Shown here: piece after piece, positions 22,880 to 36,972 of the stretch
How positions within the stretch are numbered: the stretch's first letter is position 1
How the letters are laid out: the number at the start of each line of letters is the position of its first letter
Assembly: GCA_907165065.1 (NCBI GenBank)
Contig: OU015525.1
Location: 31,376,037-31,440,036, forward strand
Reading direction: 5' to 3'
From: Caprimulgus europaeus
Taxonomy: Eukaryota; Chordata; Aves; Caprimulgiformes; Caprimulgidae
Length of the DNA stretch: 64,000 nt
Made by a program: the position numbers and the translations under genes
Notes under the pieces: model-generated
The model's input: only the letters and a program-made list of their open reading frames with translations
What the model was told of the DNA's origin: nothing
Database searches by the model: none

Positions 22880-25800
22880 TTTTTTAACAGCATCAGTATC
22901 CTCATAATGTGCTAGCCAGACAGTCTGAGTTTATGCATTTTTTAAGCAGAGAGGGAGCAGTAATGAAATTATTCTTCAGTTTTCATTTTGGCTGTATACA
23001 TTCTAATAAAAAAAAAAAAAAATCCCTTCTTACTGCCAGGTCCTCTGCTAGGAAGTGCAGCCTTCTCTTCATACTGTTTTCATTGCCTTGCGTGAGATAA
23101 AAACCCAGTCTGTACCAAACAGTTGCTGAGAAAGCTGAGATTCAAGCTTTATATAATGAAATAGTTTTAATACCAGAGTCTATTGGGAAACAGACTGTTC
23201 AGCTCAGCGATCTGCATTGCATTAACTTTTATAACCCAAAACTTCCATCAGAAAGGAGATTGCTATGAGATTGTATTTGACACATCCCAAACAAGGTTCC
23301 TTTAACAACTATGTATGACTGACTGAAAAAGACTAGAGAAGACTTTGCCAGGGGCTAGTGCCACCTCAGATTTAATTTTCTGGCGACAGTGTCTGCTCCT
23401 CACTGGTTTGTACTAGCAGAACTGTTGCAACACTGCAGTTAATCCTATGGGACAGTGAGAGATGATGAAGATAAACTTGTATACCGAATTTGTACCCAAC
23501 ATCTATCCCCACTTTGTTCCAAGATCACAGAAGTTGTACAATGAAGTGTATTCTAGGGAAGCGGAAGGGGAAAAGTTGAGACCCCTTTTATGTTAAAGCC
23601 TGACTCTGAAGAGGAGGTTTTTATTAATAAGCCTCCTTCTCCCTATCCCCAGGGCTTTTCAGTCCCAACGCTGCTATATTTGCTCCCCCAAAGTTAAATG
23701 GAATTTGCAGTGTCCTGTGGAGGTGTAGCACTACATTCTGGGTAGGGAGTTGGGACTCAGAAAGCTGAAAATCAAATAGTTGAGTTGCTTGGCTGAGGTG
23801 TTTCAAAATGAGTGGGTTGGGTTTTTTTCTGGACTTCTGCAGCAGTTCCTGGATTCAAAGCACAGCTGCTTTTGACTTTCTGGAAGCCAGAGAGGGTGAG
23901 TGGTTATTCGCATCAGACTGAGCTACTTCCCCAGTGTTTCAGGCGATGAGGACCACTGGGAACATTTAGGAAGCCTTTTCTCAGACTCCTACAGCACTTA
24001 AGCAAATGGAAGCAAAAAAAAAAAGAAAAAAAAAAAGAATCCAGTTCCCACAGTACCCTTCAGTACCCTTAACTGTTAAACTGTTTTTCACACTCTGAAG
24101 TCTCCTAACACATTCAACTATTTCAGCAACAACTAGACCCCTTCACTACTCCCTGATGAAAGAAAATCCAGCCAATTGTTGGAATGAAACAGACTTCTTA
24201 AGCAAAATTCATACTCCCCTTAGATGTGTTTTTGTGTGTTTGACTTCACAACTCAGCATTGTATTTTTTAACAGTCTTTTGTGTATAATGTACTAGGTCT
24301 TAAATAAATTACTTGGAGGCACGGCTTTGTTTACAATGTCTCAGATCATCATGCATATGGTTCATCAGTAGGACTGAAGGTCTTGGATTTGCTACTCAGA
24401 CCCCTTCAATTGGGAAGGATAATTAGTGACACATGCAGGTTATCTTCATGTGGACCAGACCTAAAGCAGAGTTGATTTAAGGGGGAGAAAAGTATCTATT
24501 TGAGGAGCTCTGTGTGAGGGTGATGATGGGGGGTGCACAGCTGAAGGCTCTGTTGTGATGGTGCAGATTGCTGGTGTAGATGGCTGGTGTGGCACTGGGT
24601 AATGGTAGGGACACGGGGAGGTGCAAGCTGGGATCCCAGTGGAAAATCTTTCAGTGACAAAAATGCCTAGGAGGTGAAAATGGGCAGTTAGAATGCACTT
24701 TTGGGAGGACTTAAAGGCGTGAAAGGAAACTGGTTGGGACTGTGGAAAGAGTTTAGGGTTGAGGAAAGGCTCTGGTGTGAAGGGAGAGGACACTCCCCTC
24801 AATCCTCCTCATTTGCCAGAAATGTCTTGGTGGATACCGGCCCTATGTGACTCATCAGTGACTTGGACACAAGAGGTAGGCTCACCATCAGTTGGGCTGG
24901 CTGGACCTTTATTCTGACTGAAGTTACCTCTATTAATAAAATAAATGTAATTACCTGGATGAGAAGCTGGAAATAAAACATTGCTCCTTTTGCACAAGGT
25001 GGCCCAGCACCTGACTTGCTGCAGACACAGTTGTGCCCTTACAGTCTTCCCTGGGCACAAGCAGTACCATGGTAAATTATTTTTCCCTGACTAATTGCTT
25101 GTTTCCCTTCTGTTGCCTTTCTAATTCTGCTGCCTGATACGAGGAACAATCACAAATGTGTAGTGCTAAATAAACAACTAGATACTTCAGCAAAGCATTT
25201 GTGACTACACACGGCTCAGTTGCTTCATATGGCCAGTCTGTACCTTGGAGTGGTGGCAAGAATCTACTCAAGAAGTGAACAAGGAGCCCTTATAAACTTG
25301 TGCAAGTAGTCTTCTCATGATGATGTCAGGAAAAAAATGTAGTTTGGACAGGAGGCTTGTTTAGGGATCCTTTGTAAGGAGAGAAAGACTAAATCTCCCT
25401 AGAACAGGTAGGAAAATGCTTTTCTGGAATATACAAAAACATGTCAGTTATGTCTCTTCTTAGGGAGTGTAAAGAAAACACATTACAGATTAGTGTCTGT
25501 GGAACGATTTTGATTTATGCTCTGGCTTTCACAAGCCAGAGGAGGAAGGCTGTGAGGCAGCAGAGCAATTGCTGTATTCAGTGGTGTCGCCCATGGGAGC
25601 GAAGGAGCACCCTTTGGGATGGGGGTGTGGGCTGCACAATGGTGATGGAGCTGTTTGGGAAACACTTTCATACAGTTTTACGAGAGAGAGAAAATAGGTG
25701 CCTATAGAAATAACTTTTACAACTTGGTTGATTTAAAAGAGAATGAGAGTGCAATGAGGGTGCTTTTGTTCTAGCAGAGGACTTTATAGTACGTATTGTC

Positions 25801-28800
25801 TCCTGACGTATCTGTGGCTTTCTGCAGGTTGGGGCGCAGTGGGCTGACTCCCCTTGGTTTTCCTTCCTGTCTCTCTAAAGCTGGCAACTGTGGCTGAGCT
25901 CAGTTCTAGGGCACGAGGGAAGGAGGATTTCCTCAAAAAAAAAAAAAAACCCCAAACAAATGAAAAAAACCCAACCCTGTGCAGAGGCTTGGCACGATAG
26001 GTAATAATTAAAGTTTCACCCTGCTGTTTTCACAGGGATGAGATCCCTATTGCAGTCCAAGAGTGCAATTTCTTCCTGGAACCTGTGGGATCAAGTGTTA
26101 CGTGGTTAAAACTGAAAAATAAGAATTTTGGTGCTACTGAGCACTGAGAGATCCCTTATGGAAAATAATCTAGTGTCAGAAAATATCTTTCTGCTCTGGA
26201 GTTGCACTGACATCTCTATAGAGCGAGAGCGTCATACTCCTGCAAATGCCTATTCCAGATGAGAGGTTATGTTTATGCTCTGCTGAAATAGTAGCTATTA
26301 ATAGGTTTGAATTAACTGTTATTAAAAAATGAGAAAATAGTACTGGGAAGCCCAGTCTGAAAAGTGAAATGCTGTGGACACCTTGAACTGCCCGAGTCCT
26401 GCAGGCTCACATAGAAGCGTAACTAAAAATTAATAGCAGCTGTGGGCACTGCTGCAAATCCTCTCTCCTGGCCCCTGAACCTCCTCCTATAATCTCAGAG
26501 ATAACCCAGCCTGTGCATCACGTGCAAGGGATGATAAAGTGTGACCCTAATGACACGCATGCCTCTAAGGTGTCCAGATGAGCAGAGAAGCACCATTGTG
26601 TTAAGAATTTTTTTTTCCTAACAGATGCTTCATTCTGGACAAATTGTTGAAGAAATGAGATACGATTCAAACAACATACACTGCTGGTATCAAAACGGAA
26701 CTAGGTCACTTTGTCTTTTAAGAGGCAGTGATGCCTTGACTAGAGAGGAGACCTGATGGCAGAGCACAGTGGTGCTGGCCAGAGGATCTGCATCAGCGAT
26801 GCCTCTAGTTGCTAAACTGCCAGAAATGAAGCCCGTGCTCTGGGAGGGAATGTTTGCCATCTACTTCCCTCTGTTGACTGAGTTACTGAAGTGCACTAAA
26901 CTTGCATAAAGTGAAGGCAAACCTCACAGACAATAAAATGGGGTTGAAAGGCAGACAGTAGGTCAGATTCCTGGATTTTGTGAACTGGTGGAGCTTTGCT
27001 CAAAATATTGCAATGGCTCAGGACTGGCCCACTTTGCTTTTAGCTGAAGTAACCCCCTTTATGTAAGACCATACTCTCAAAAAGAAAAGACATCTTCTCT
27101 GTACACACACTGTTGCAGGTGCTTCATCTTTTTTATATCTAAATAATAGCACCCCAAACTAAGTTTTTCTTCGCATCAAACTGTCAGTCACCATTGCCAC
27201 ATGACATATAATCAGGGAGGAAAATGAAGCAGAACTACAGTTTTCTTGTTCCAATGCCATTTTTAAAACAACAGCTTTGTATTAGTCACCACAGCTACCA
27301 AATGTGGGCAGTGGTTCAGGAGAGCTTTCCAAGAGTATTGCTTTCTGTCGCTGAAATGTTGGTAAACTCACACTGGCTGGAAGGCTCAGTTTCCAGTCCT
27401 TCATGGGGTGCTATGGAAATGTAATATGCATTGTAGAGAGACACCTTTATTAAACCCTAACAGCTCATTTGCACTGGAGTCAAACTGCATGATATCTGTC
27501 ATCCTGTCCTGCTCTGCCTTGACCACAGAGTATACATTTCCCTCTTCTGGGCACGGAGAAGTGGCAGCAGTGACTCATGTTTGACACTTATGTCATTTGA
27601 CATGAAAACCATTTCCACTGGAGACTTGCAAGACCTTGGCTTGCAGTTTCTTTTGTTTTCCCACTACTTCTCTGGCATCTTCTTACGTGACATTGTGTTT
27701 GAAAATGCTAAAAGGGATGCTCAGTCGGCATAATATCCACATGATTTATTTTCTGCTGACAGAAGCGTTACTCAAAGGGACTTCAGCTCTGTATAAAGCA
27801 CCCCTCAAATTTGAATGAATTTATGTTTGCCCCAGTTGCCTGAGACACACTGCAAAACAGCATGTCTGTGCCCAGAAAGAGTTTTCATCCGTGACAAAGA
27901 CACCTTCATGGCCTTCATGTGATCCTTCCTCTGGGCTTATGGGTGACTTTGAGGTGTCCTCTGAATTGGTTAAAAGAACACTGAAATCTGTGCATTATCT
28001 TTTGAGAAGTGAGCTGAAGTGCCTCATGAGCTGCTGAACACTTTGTCGCAGCTCACCCCCTGCTGAGATGCTACTGCCTGGGAGAATGCTTAGAAATACT
28101 GTGGATCTCTTTAAGAGAGTAAATCTCTTAAAGCTTTTTTGGCAATAAGATGTTATCATCTGCCCATCTGCAGAATATATTGTCTGGCCACAACATGGTA
28201 GCTGTCAAAAATAGCCATGGGATCTCCTGATTGTGCCAAGGAATGCTGCAGCTCTTGCGTGGTGGCCTTTGATCAGAGGCACCAGCTCATGATTTGCTTG
28301 GCTCTGTTCACCAGATATATGTTTTAGGGCTCTGGTTTTAGCTATCGTCACCAGGCATCATTTGTTGTTATCTTTACTTCAGGCCTGCTCTGGTACGTAC
28401 AAGTACCAGTGGATTTGCTCAAAGGTCAGTAATTTTTTAACACTGGGATGAATCGAGTTATTCACCCATTCGGCTCCTACATGGTGCTGTGCTTACTTGG
28501 GGTATCCTACCAGAATCCTAAATAATCCTAAATGACGTGGGATCACTATTGAGCTCTCCTACTCCTGGCAGCTTCTTCTGGCTCCCTCAAATGTTCGGGG
28601 TGACAGGCTGCTGGAAGCACACCCAAAAGCATACGTTGTTAAATCAAGTGAGCATAAAGTTCTGTCATTCACATCTCTCACCAAAAGGGTTGATAAAGAA
28701 ACTCCTCCTTGGGGTGGATTAAAATAGATGTAAATGAACTTTGCAGTCATCTTCAGAGATGTCTAACTACAACCTATATAGCAGGTCCTTGACTTTAGGT

Positions 28801-31800
28801 TTAGTACCTAACATGATGGGAGAATTAGAGAATATATAGGGCTGTGGCCTGACTTTCTGTCAACGTGAGAGCAGTGTTGCCTCTATACAGCACATAAGGA
28901 CTTGCTCTTAGTACGTGTCACTGCTAAGGTACTTTGTCGAGATGTAGAATCTGTTATTGTCCATACGTCTTATACCAAACCTACTGTTCTGCTGGCTTCA
29001 TTAATATCACAGCAAGGACTGATAAACCCATGAGAGCTCTGGCAAGTGGGAAGGTAGGAAGGTTGCCCAACCAGAAAGTTCATCTGTGTCAGAGAACGGA
29101 GAGATGCAGCTCCTGAGCCAAGTCCCACACGGTCACAGGTACTTAACCAGGTAACTTTCTTTCTTTGTAGGAAGCCAAGGAGAGTATTTTCTTTGCTGAT
29201 ACTGTTTTTTTTTTCAGTTTGCAGTCAAGTACAGGTACTGTTTGAATACACGTGATGAATGAATGAATGATTGCCATAGTTCCAGTTCAACAGCAATGTA
29301 CTTTCAATTTTAGGCAAAATTATACCATGATAGATAAAAAGAGGATGTTGTCTGAAGGGCCATAGTATGTGCCTTTTCTTATTTACTCAACTGACTCTAA
29401 ATGTTTATTTTTTACAATGACTCAGCATTTCAACTATGAGATTTTCAATGACCTATTTGGAGCCTGTTTCAACATTTAGTGACATTGTGGAACAAATTTC
29501 TGTTTGCATTTGTGAATACTGAGGTCAGATCCTTTATTAGCCGTGCAAAGATCAAATGAATGACAATGCCCCTTAGGTGTTATTTTGTCATTTTCTAGGA
29601 AGCTTACAGTTAATTTTAAATTGTGGGGTTTTTTTAGAAGTATGGTCAAAATTCAAAGGTTTAAATGTATAAATAAAAAGATTTTACTTTGAGGACGTCT
29701 TTATTTGTGACTGTTACAGCACCATCAGTTTTTCTGTAGAATAATAAAAACTGAGATAATGTTTCAACACCAAAAATTAATTCAGTATTCTCTCAGGGAT
29801 GAAAACATGAATGATCGAAGAAGATTAAATACTAATGTAATACGCAACATTTGCAGCACTTACCAGTGATGTCCAACTAAAGCATTCCACATACGCTCAG
29901 AATGCCACAGCCGTTTCATTATAATCCACTCTCTTTTAAGAATCCATGAAAACAGTCCAGGTTTAAGTACATTAAGTAAATCAGATTGTGATTAATAGGA
30001 AAGAAAAGGAAAGTCCACATCTGTTTTTTGAGAGGCAAAGTTAATTCTTCACAAAGTAAAGAACTTTTCAGTTTGACAGGTGTTGGGTTCTGTGCAATTC
30101 CTTGTGTGTGACTTAAACAGGTTTCCACAGGGTAAGCCTTGCGCTGTTTCAAGAAGCACACATGAATTGATGAGGTTCAAGCACTCAAAATGATGTGTTA
30201 CCTTGTTATTTATGTTGTTTCATCCCCTTGTGCAAATCCCAAAGAATGACCTGCATTTGCCATGACACACTTTTACCAGGACTCTGAGTATTAACGTATT
30301 TTGTGTGATGATGGACAAAATACATAAGATGGGGTAAACTAGGCATATTTTAGGCATATTTTGTCTGCCTTCTTCTTTACATATGTTTCTGTACCATGGC
30401 CTCTGAGACCTCTTTTCCCAGAAAATTTTAAGCAGTTTGTGGAAAGGGGAGGGTGTCCTTTCTAAGACGTTCTACAGCATTTGAGCAGTTTGTGAGTTCA
30501 CATTCTCTTGTGACTGCTGAAAGCCCAATGCCGTGCACAGGCTTACTCAGAGGATGGGTAGCTTGTAAGGGTTGGCAGCTAGGGCAGTTGCCTGGAGGAC
30601 TTGGGTTATGAGAAAGGCTCACTTAGGTAGGCGGCATGTGAGTCATCCCAACTGTGGGTGAGAAGACAAAGTTAGAGAAGCTTTAATTTCTGTTTTGAGT
30701 TGCCTTGAGTTTAACACTATTTATAGGAACAGTGGCTGTGCTTCCAGCAACTTTACAAAGGCAACTTAAAATCTCTTAATTGCGGCCAGGTAATTGCAGC
30801 TACCTGAAGGCAAGACACTGTCACCAGAACCAGGTACCTATCTGGCCCACTGCAGGAGTGGCTATTCCATGTCTTGCAGGTGGCCTCCACTTCATGAGGA
30901 GGCTGTTTTTATGCAGGACTACAGACTATTTCTCCTCTTTTGCAGGAAGAATCTTCCTTGCTGGTTCCTTGACAGAGGGTGTTCTTTTCTGCAGCTTTTT
31001 CAATAATTATTTGAAAATAATTTAATGATTCCATATGGAGTTGTTAATGCTTCATAGATTGTATCACTTTAGTGGCATATCGTATCCAAGGCTTATGAAG
31101 ACATGTAGTTAAGGGTTTCTCCAGTAGCAGGTTGATTACTACATGTGCTATTGAAAGTGTCACATCTGTAATTTCATAGTGGAGTTGTTCCCCAGATGTA
31201 AATGTAATGAAATAGCTTCCGTTACTGACATAGTTACCTCTGTTGATATGTAGCACTTACCTCATGCAATACAATGAATACCATGAATATTCATAGTATC
31301 ACCCACATACCCACTTGCCTTTGCCTTCCTAAAGTCTATTGCTTCATCGATGCTATTTATCTCCATCTCCAGTCATTTTCTCAGAAATAGCCCTCAAGAC
31401 AGTGAGATTCATGAGTCTTACCTCATTCTGAGCAAACTGTGGAGTTGTTCCAATTCTTCTTTAGGCATTTTGTTATCTCAAATTCATAATCTTTCTCTAA
31501 TACCAGCTGCTCAATAAAACTGCAACCACTCTAGCTACTTGCAGCTGTATATTCAGCCAGCCCTTGTCTGGCCAAACACAATGGAGATAATTTCATATTT
31601 CATTTCTGTTTGCTTTCTTTTAAGACCACAGTAAACATAGTGGTCATTTGGAGAACAATACTGTCTTCACAGTGATGCAAAGATGTGAAAGCATGTTTTA
31701 AGCCTTTTTCTTAGTGAGATAATATGCATTGTGCAAAAGTTTTTGTGCAAAAGCTTTTCTGCACTTTGTGTCGAGTATCACTTCTTCTAAAAGGCCAGTG

Positions 31801-33590
31801 GAAAGAAAATAAGTCATTGTTAAGACCAGGATAACAAATAAATCACTGAAAAGAATAAGGAGAAAGATCATGTTTTCCCATGTTACACAAACCAAGAAAG
31901 ATTAAGTTGGGATTTGGTATCAGAGTATTTGTGCTTGATTTCCACTGTAGAAATCAATATACTGCTTAGAAACATGGCATGTTTCTTTTTTAATCATTCA
32001 TCTTTGTTTACACTCCAGATCTGTGCATCATCCTGTGGTGAGCATAGGACTTTAGAGCTACAAAATGTCTACAGAGCTCTTTAGCAAGCTGAAATACTTA
32101 GTTGATTTCTTGTTTTTGTCCTGACTTTAAGTCCATTGGAAAATAATGTAAAATGTGGTGGAAAAAACAAGAGATACAGGCTATAATTATGCAGTTTATT
32201 CCCCTCGGAAGCAATTATCTTTGATTTTGATACCTCTTGCTTTTCTCTCTTTGCCTGGAGAATCCATAGAAGTCTACAGGTAAAATAGTATCTGACTGCA
32301 TGATGGTCTCCCTGTGTTACAGGACAGGGGAAAGCAGGCATCACCTTCCAGTGTAGGAAGTTATTCTCCTCCAAACTAAGAAAAAGATAATTTCTCTTGA
32401 AAAGGAGTAAAATGGGAAGATGAAAAAATATTCCCTATATTTTACTGGTTCAAATAAAAAGAGAGGAATTTTTCCATTATTAAAACAACAACAAAAACCC
32501 AAAGTTTTCCATATAATCTGTGACAGTGCTCCATACTAACAGTAGTAAGCAGTAGCATCTCTGGGTGACTTGTGCTAGCTAGGAGGGTTTCCACGTGCCA
32601 ACTTTTCAACTCAGGCCAGAAACTTTGAAAACACAAAGCGTGCATGGGTATCGTTTCCAGTGAGTCAAAAAACCCACTCCACTTCTGAGACCCCGCATGG
32701 AGAGAGACCTCTCCTTAGGGGAAGGACTACTCTTTGGTTGGTGACTGCCAAAAACAGGAGCTGGCTTGCGCAGGCCAGGAGGCACATCTGTATATCTGTT
32801 GTGTAATATTGTGGAGCATGTCTTTGAAAACAGATTGATCCTCAAGAGTTACAGTGCTTAAACTGGGAAGAAATAGAACAGTTTGGGAACATACAGACAA
32901 GAAAACTGTACTTTTGAGGGATGACTCTGCCTGCATGCTGATATTTGAGTAGAGGGTGGGCGAGTAGCGTTCAGAGAGTTGGGAAGCTGCTGGTATGGAG
33001 GAACAGAAGAACTTTGGGAGATTTCCCTTCTTTGCCCACAAATTCAAAGTTTCTTGCCTGCCTGTCTTTTTTTTTTTTTGAAAGAACTGATGAGCTGCTT
33101 GAAGATGTAGCAGATAGCAGACACCACTAACAGGTGAAATCAAACATCTGTAAGGCTCATACTCATGGGCTGTTATGGATACCAGAAGTTTGCATTGTCC
33201 TCAAAAAGTGATTAGTCATATTGATAAAAGCAAATCATCAGGGATATTAACTGTACTAAGTAATTCTTGCTCAGGCAGCTTCAGCAGTGCCTGTTGTTGG
33301 AGGCTGGAGAAGCATCACCATGTGCCCATATTGTTTTTACACTCAACTTTGAGTATCTGTTACTGCCCACCAGCAGCGAACAAATAGTGGAATAAATGGG
33401 TGCTTGGTCTCACCCAGTGCAGCTGCTCTTGCAAGTGAAGATTCAAAAGATGCAGAATTAATCAAACCTGCAAGACATCATTCTTGCAGTTAGGTATTTT
33501 TTTAATTCAATGGGAAACCGTATGAAGAGTCTGGAAAGGGTTGAAAAATCAGGCAATGTTTTTGGGAGCTCAGAGCTAAAGAGTCCCACA
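22880..33590. other. HEY1-STMN2 intergenic DNA, no gene recognised
   Basis: This is AT-rich non-coding DNA with scattered homopolymers (A-rich at 24013-24037 and 25935-25950, T-rich near 33067). There are no long open frames with family resemblance and no recognisable transposon. A perfect 12-bp palindrome ATGAATATTCAT at 31283-31294 resembles dimeric POU-factor sites. Confidence 0.45.
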
Positions 33591-35410
33591 AGTCCTGCCT
33601 GCACCCTTCCCTTCCTACCCACCTTTGGTGGAGGTCTTGGTGCAGGGAGGGAGGGAGATGGCCAAGTGGATTTGGGAATCAGACTCAGCATCATGGCAAC
33701 TAACTGGACTTACCCAATGCCTCCTGGAGGAGAGAGGGAATCAAATCCACTTTAATGCTAACAATAAACCCCAAGGATTAACTAAGCCTTGGTAGAACAA
33801 GACAGGAGCATCCAGCTTGGCTGCAGGAAGAGTGGGGACCCACAACCTGGGAAGCCTTGACTGGAGGAACCTGCTGCACTGGAGGACAGGAAAAACAAAA
33901 CAGAGTTTGGTGGAGGACAAAGTGCCAGCTCTGCCTTGACTCCAGGGTAGCTGTGGCAGCTCTACCTGCCCTCCACACTGGCCCAGCCGACCAGGCAGTG
34001 AGCTGGAGCCCATGCAGCTCTGCTGCAGCTGCTGAGTGCTTGCACTGGAGTGTCCTGGGACTCCCAGCACGGAGTTCCTTGGCTGAGGACATCCTGTTTT
34101 CAAGCTGGTGGAGGTCATCCAGCCCTGATCCCAGGCTGGGGAGCTTAGGGCTGTTTGGATACATCCTTGCACATGTGCTCCAAGAGCCAGCAGATGCCTT
34201 GGGCAATGCAAAGGACTTGGTATAGTCAAGACAGCTTGCTACATCTATCGGCATTAAACGTGCCTCGACACGGAGGCCAAATGGTGCAAACAGCCCGTGT
34301 CTCAGTAAACAATCACAGTGTCCAAGCAGTGCAGGTGTGTGCAGGCTGCCTGGTAGGAATGTGGGACTCCCCGATCCTGCCTGGGACCTGCCAGGGACAG
34401 TAGCACCTTGCACTGGCCAAAAGCATGCCTGGCCACACTGTAAACTCTGCATGTTCTGGAAGAAGATGTCAGAGTTGTCAAGTTCTTGGTAAAGTGACTG
34501 GGTAGGGAAGAGTGATATTAGGTGTCTTTTTTATTGTTAACTCTCTCCTCGCAGTCTCCCACAGCTGTGTAGCTTTGAAAGAAAAAAAAAAAATCTGTCT
34601 TTTCCTTTGATGTGGAGAGACTGACCACCTTGGATAACCATAAAAATAATGGGAAATAATGAGGAAGAATCTCTCTAATTTCAGCATTGTAAATTCCAGC
34701 TTGGTTTGCAGATGAGCTGTATCAAAGCTACAGAAGTAGCCTTCTGAGAGAACAGAGATGCCCGCCTGCCTTCAAAACCTGTCATTAATGTTTTCACAGA
34801 AAAAACCCCTAACTTTTTAATAACTATCCCAAACATTTGATTACTGCACAAAGCAGGAGGGTAAAAATGCACTGAAAAATAAAAAAAAAAAGTTGTATAA
34901 TTTCTACAGTCAACTCTAGTACGAAGCCATTAGCTGGCCAGAACACGCAGATCATGCCCAAGGCTGTTGACCTGCTGTGGGCTGGAGAGCCCAGGGGGAC
35001 ACACCCACACCGTAGTGTCAGTGCTGGAGAGCATGTTGGATGGCTCCAGAGTGCAGCTCCAGGATGCCCTGTGACTGCCCTCCCTCCCCACAGCACTCCT
35101 TCCCATGGAATCCCTCCTGAGGTCCCAGGGATGGGTGGGAAACTCAAAGCAGAAGTGGCATCCCCAACTTGCCCTTGTCCTCCCCCAGCTTGGGTGCTGC
35201 TGCCAGTTTTCTGCTGTGTCCCAGTGGCAGCCAGCAGCCTCCTTCTCTGCAGTTCCCAGAGGATGTCTTCTTTCCCTCCAGCTCTGCTGCAGGCTGTGGC
35301 TGGGTGGGCGGGCACCCAAGCTGACACACCATGCTCTCTCCAGCACTGGTAGGGTGTCCCAGGAGCATGGCACAGGGACAACTGAGCTGACCCTTCATGG
35401 GGACATCTAA
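33590..35410. other. GC-richer intergenic patches with long overlapping frames
   Basis: Two patches (about 33.60-34.46 kb and 34.95-35.40 kb) are clearly GC-richer than their surroundings and lack stops over long distances. The longest frame is 224 codons on the minus strand (33778-34452), and others overlap it in other frames and on the + strand. None resembles a family I know and none has a clear start or splice pattern. Most likely these are non-coding: an old transposon, a regulatory region or a lncRNA exon. Confidence 0.3.
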
Positions 35411-36970
35411 AGGTCTAACACAAACTGCAAATTCAGGTGCAGGCTGTGTTTTGTGAGCAAGCAGGTATGCTGCTTCTAAGCCTGTCCCTGGAGGCAGAAG
35501 ATGTGCATTTACCCAGTGCTGCTCCCAAGCTGATCCCTGTGTAAGGGATAATCTGCAATCCAGGTAACCAGTTCTCGGCGCACTGGGAGCTGGTCATATG
35601 CTACAGAGCTCAACCTGTTTTTTGACCATTTGCAAATGTGTAAGTGTAAAACACAGTGCAGGGAGGGATCCCAGCTGTTGAGTCTGGTTGCTTCTGCTGT
35701 GAGCATCACCCTGTCCTAGCCTGCTCCAAATCCAGCTGAAAAGCAGTGAGGTTTTCCTGACTTCATCCTGCACTCAGGAGAGCTGGTTCAGACTCTCTAG
35801 GGGCAGGAGCCAGCTCCTAAACTCCAGAATAATGGAATAGATGGAATAGCTATTTTTTTGCCTCTTTATTCATATGACTACCTTGTCCTTTAGCTCATAC
35901 AATGCCTGCCCAGTATTCTTAGGGAAATCTAGCCCAAGTAATGAATTTTGCCCGAGGAAAAAGTACCATCTTTTATGTTGTATATAAACCCAAATCCAGA
36001 TTTTAGGACAAATATAGAACAACAATCTTCACGATGCTCTAAAGCAGGATTTCAGGATACAGCACAGCTTGACAGGCTTTTCTAAGTAAAATTTACACTC
36101 TGTGGTTGCCTGTTAAATAATCAGAGCTTGCCCTCTTCTGGTCAGAAGCAGCTGTACATGGGGATTTTTTATGAACCTGTGGAAATTATGATCTAAAAGA
36201 CTCTTTGGCAAACGGTATGTTTTAAGAGCTAATGTTTTAAAAATCTATTTTATTATGGTGTACTTATTTTCCAAAGTTTGTTTAAAAGTCTATTGCAACT
36301 ATAATAGCTAAAATAAATTTAAGTTGGAGCATGGCTGTTTCCTTATATCACAAAAGACTGAGCTATATCCTGGATAATGTCCTCCATCTTCAGGAACTGC
36401 CTAGGTGCTTCCTTTTATGGGATACATTTGACCAAAGCCAACCTGGTACAGAAGGAACATATTTTTCCAGCAGCTATTTACAACCACACAAAAGAAAGGC
36501 AGGCTGGCAACACATTGTATACTTTTAAAAGGAGACTATTTCCTTAAGTAAATTATCATTATATGCATTTCTATGGTCTCTATGGAAATTTAAATAGAAA
36601 AAGGAACAACCATTAATTTCCTCAGAGGAAGAGTTAAACCTCAGATGCTATAAGAGCATCAGCAAAACACTGAAGTTATGAATGCCTGAAGCACAAGTCT
36701 ATTATTGTGCATTGGAGAACCCCCTAATCTATGGGGAGCCCATAGCAGACTCTTGTTTCTGCTGCTGACAGAGCTATATATGACGTTATATTTACATACG
36801 TACTGTGGGCTGGATTTTAGGCTCCTCTGTCTTGTGCCCTATGCCAAGTATTGGGGTGGGAATGGAGAAAGAGTTCAGTGTTTTTCACGCATAGCAGCTT
36901 CAAGGGTAACCATCCTCTCTCCTCTAATGAGATATGAAGTCTGTTTTTCAAATGTCAGAGTTATTTCATG
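35410..36970. other. Intergenic DNA, nothing recognised
   Basis: AT-rich sequence with no credible frame, repeat or motif cluster. Confidence 0.4.
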
Positions 36971-36972
36971 GT

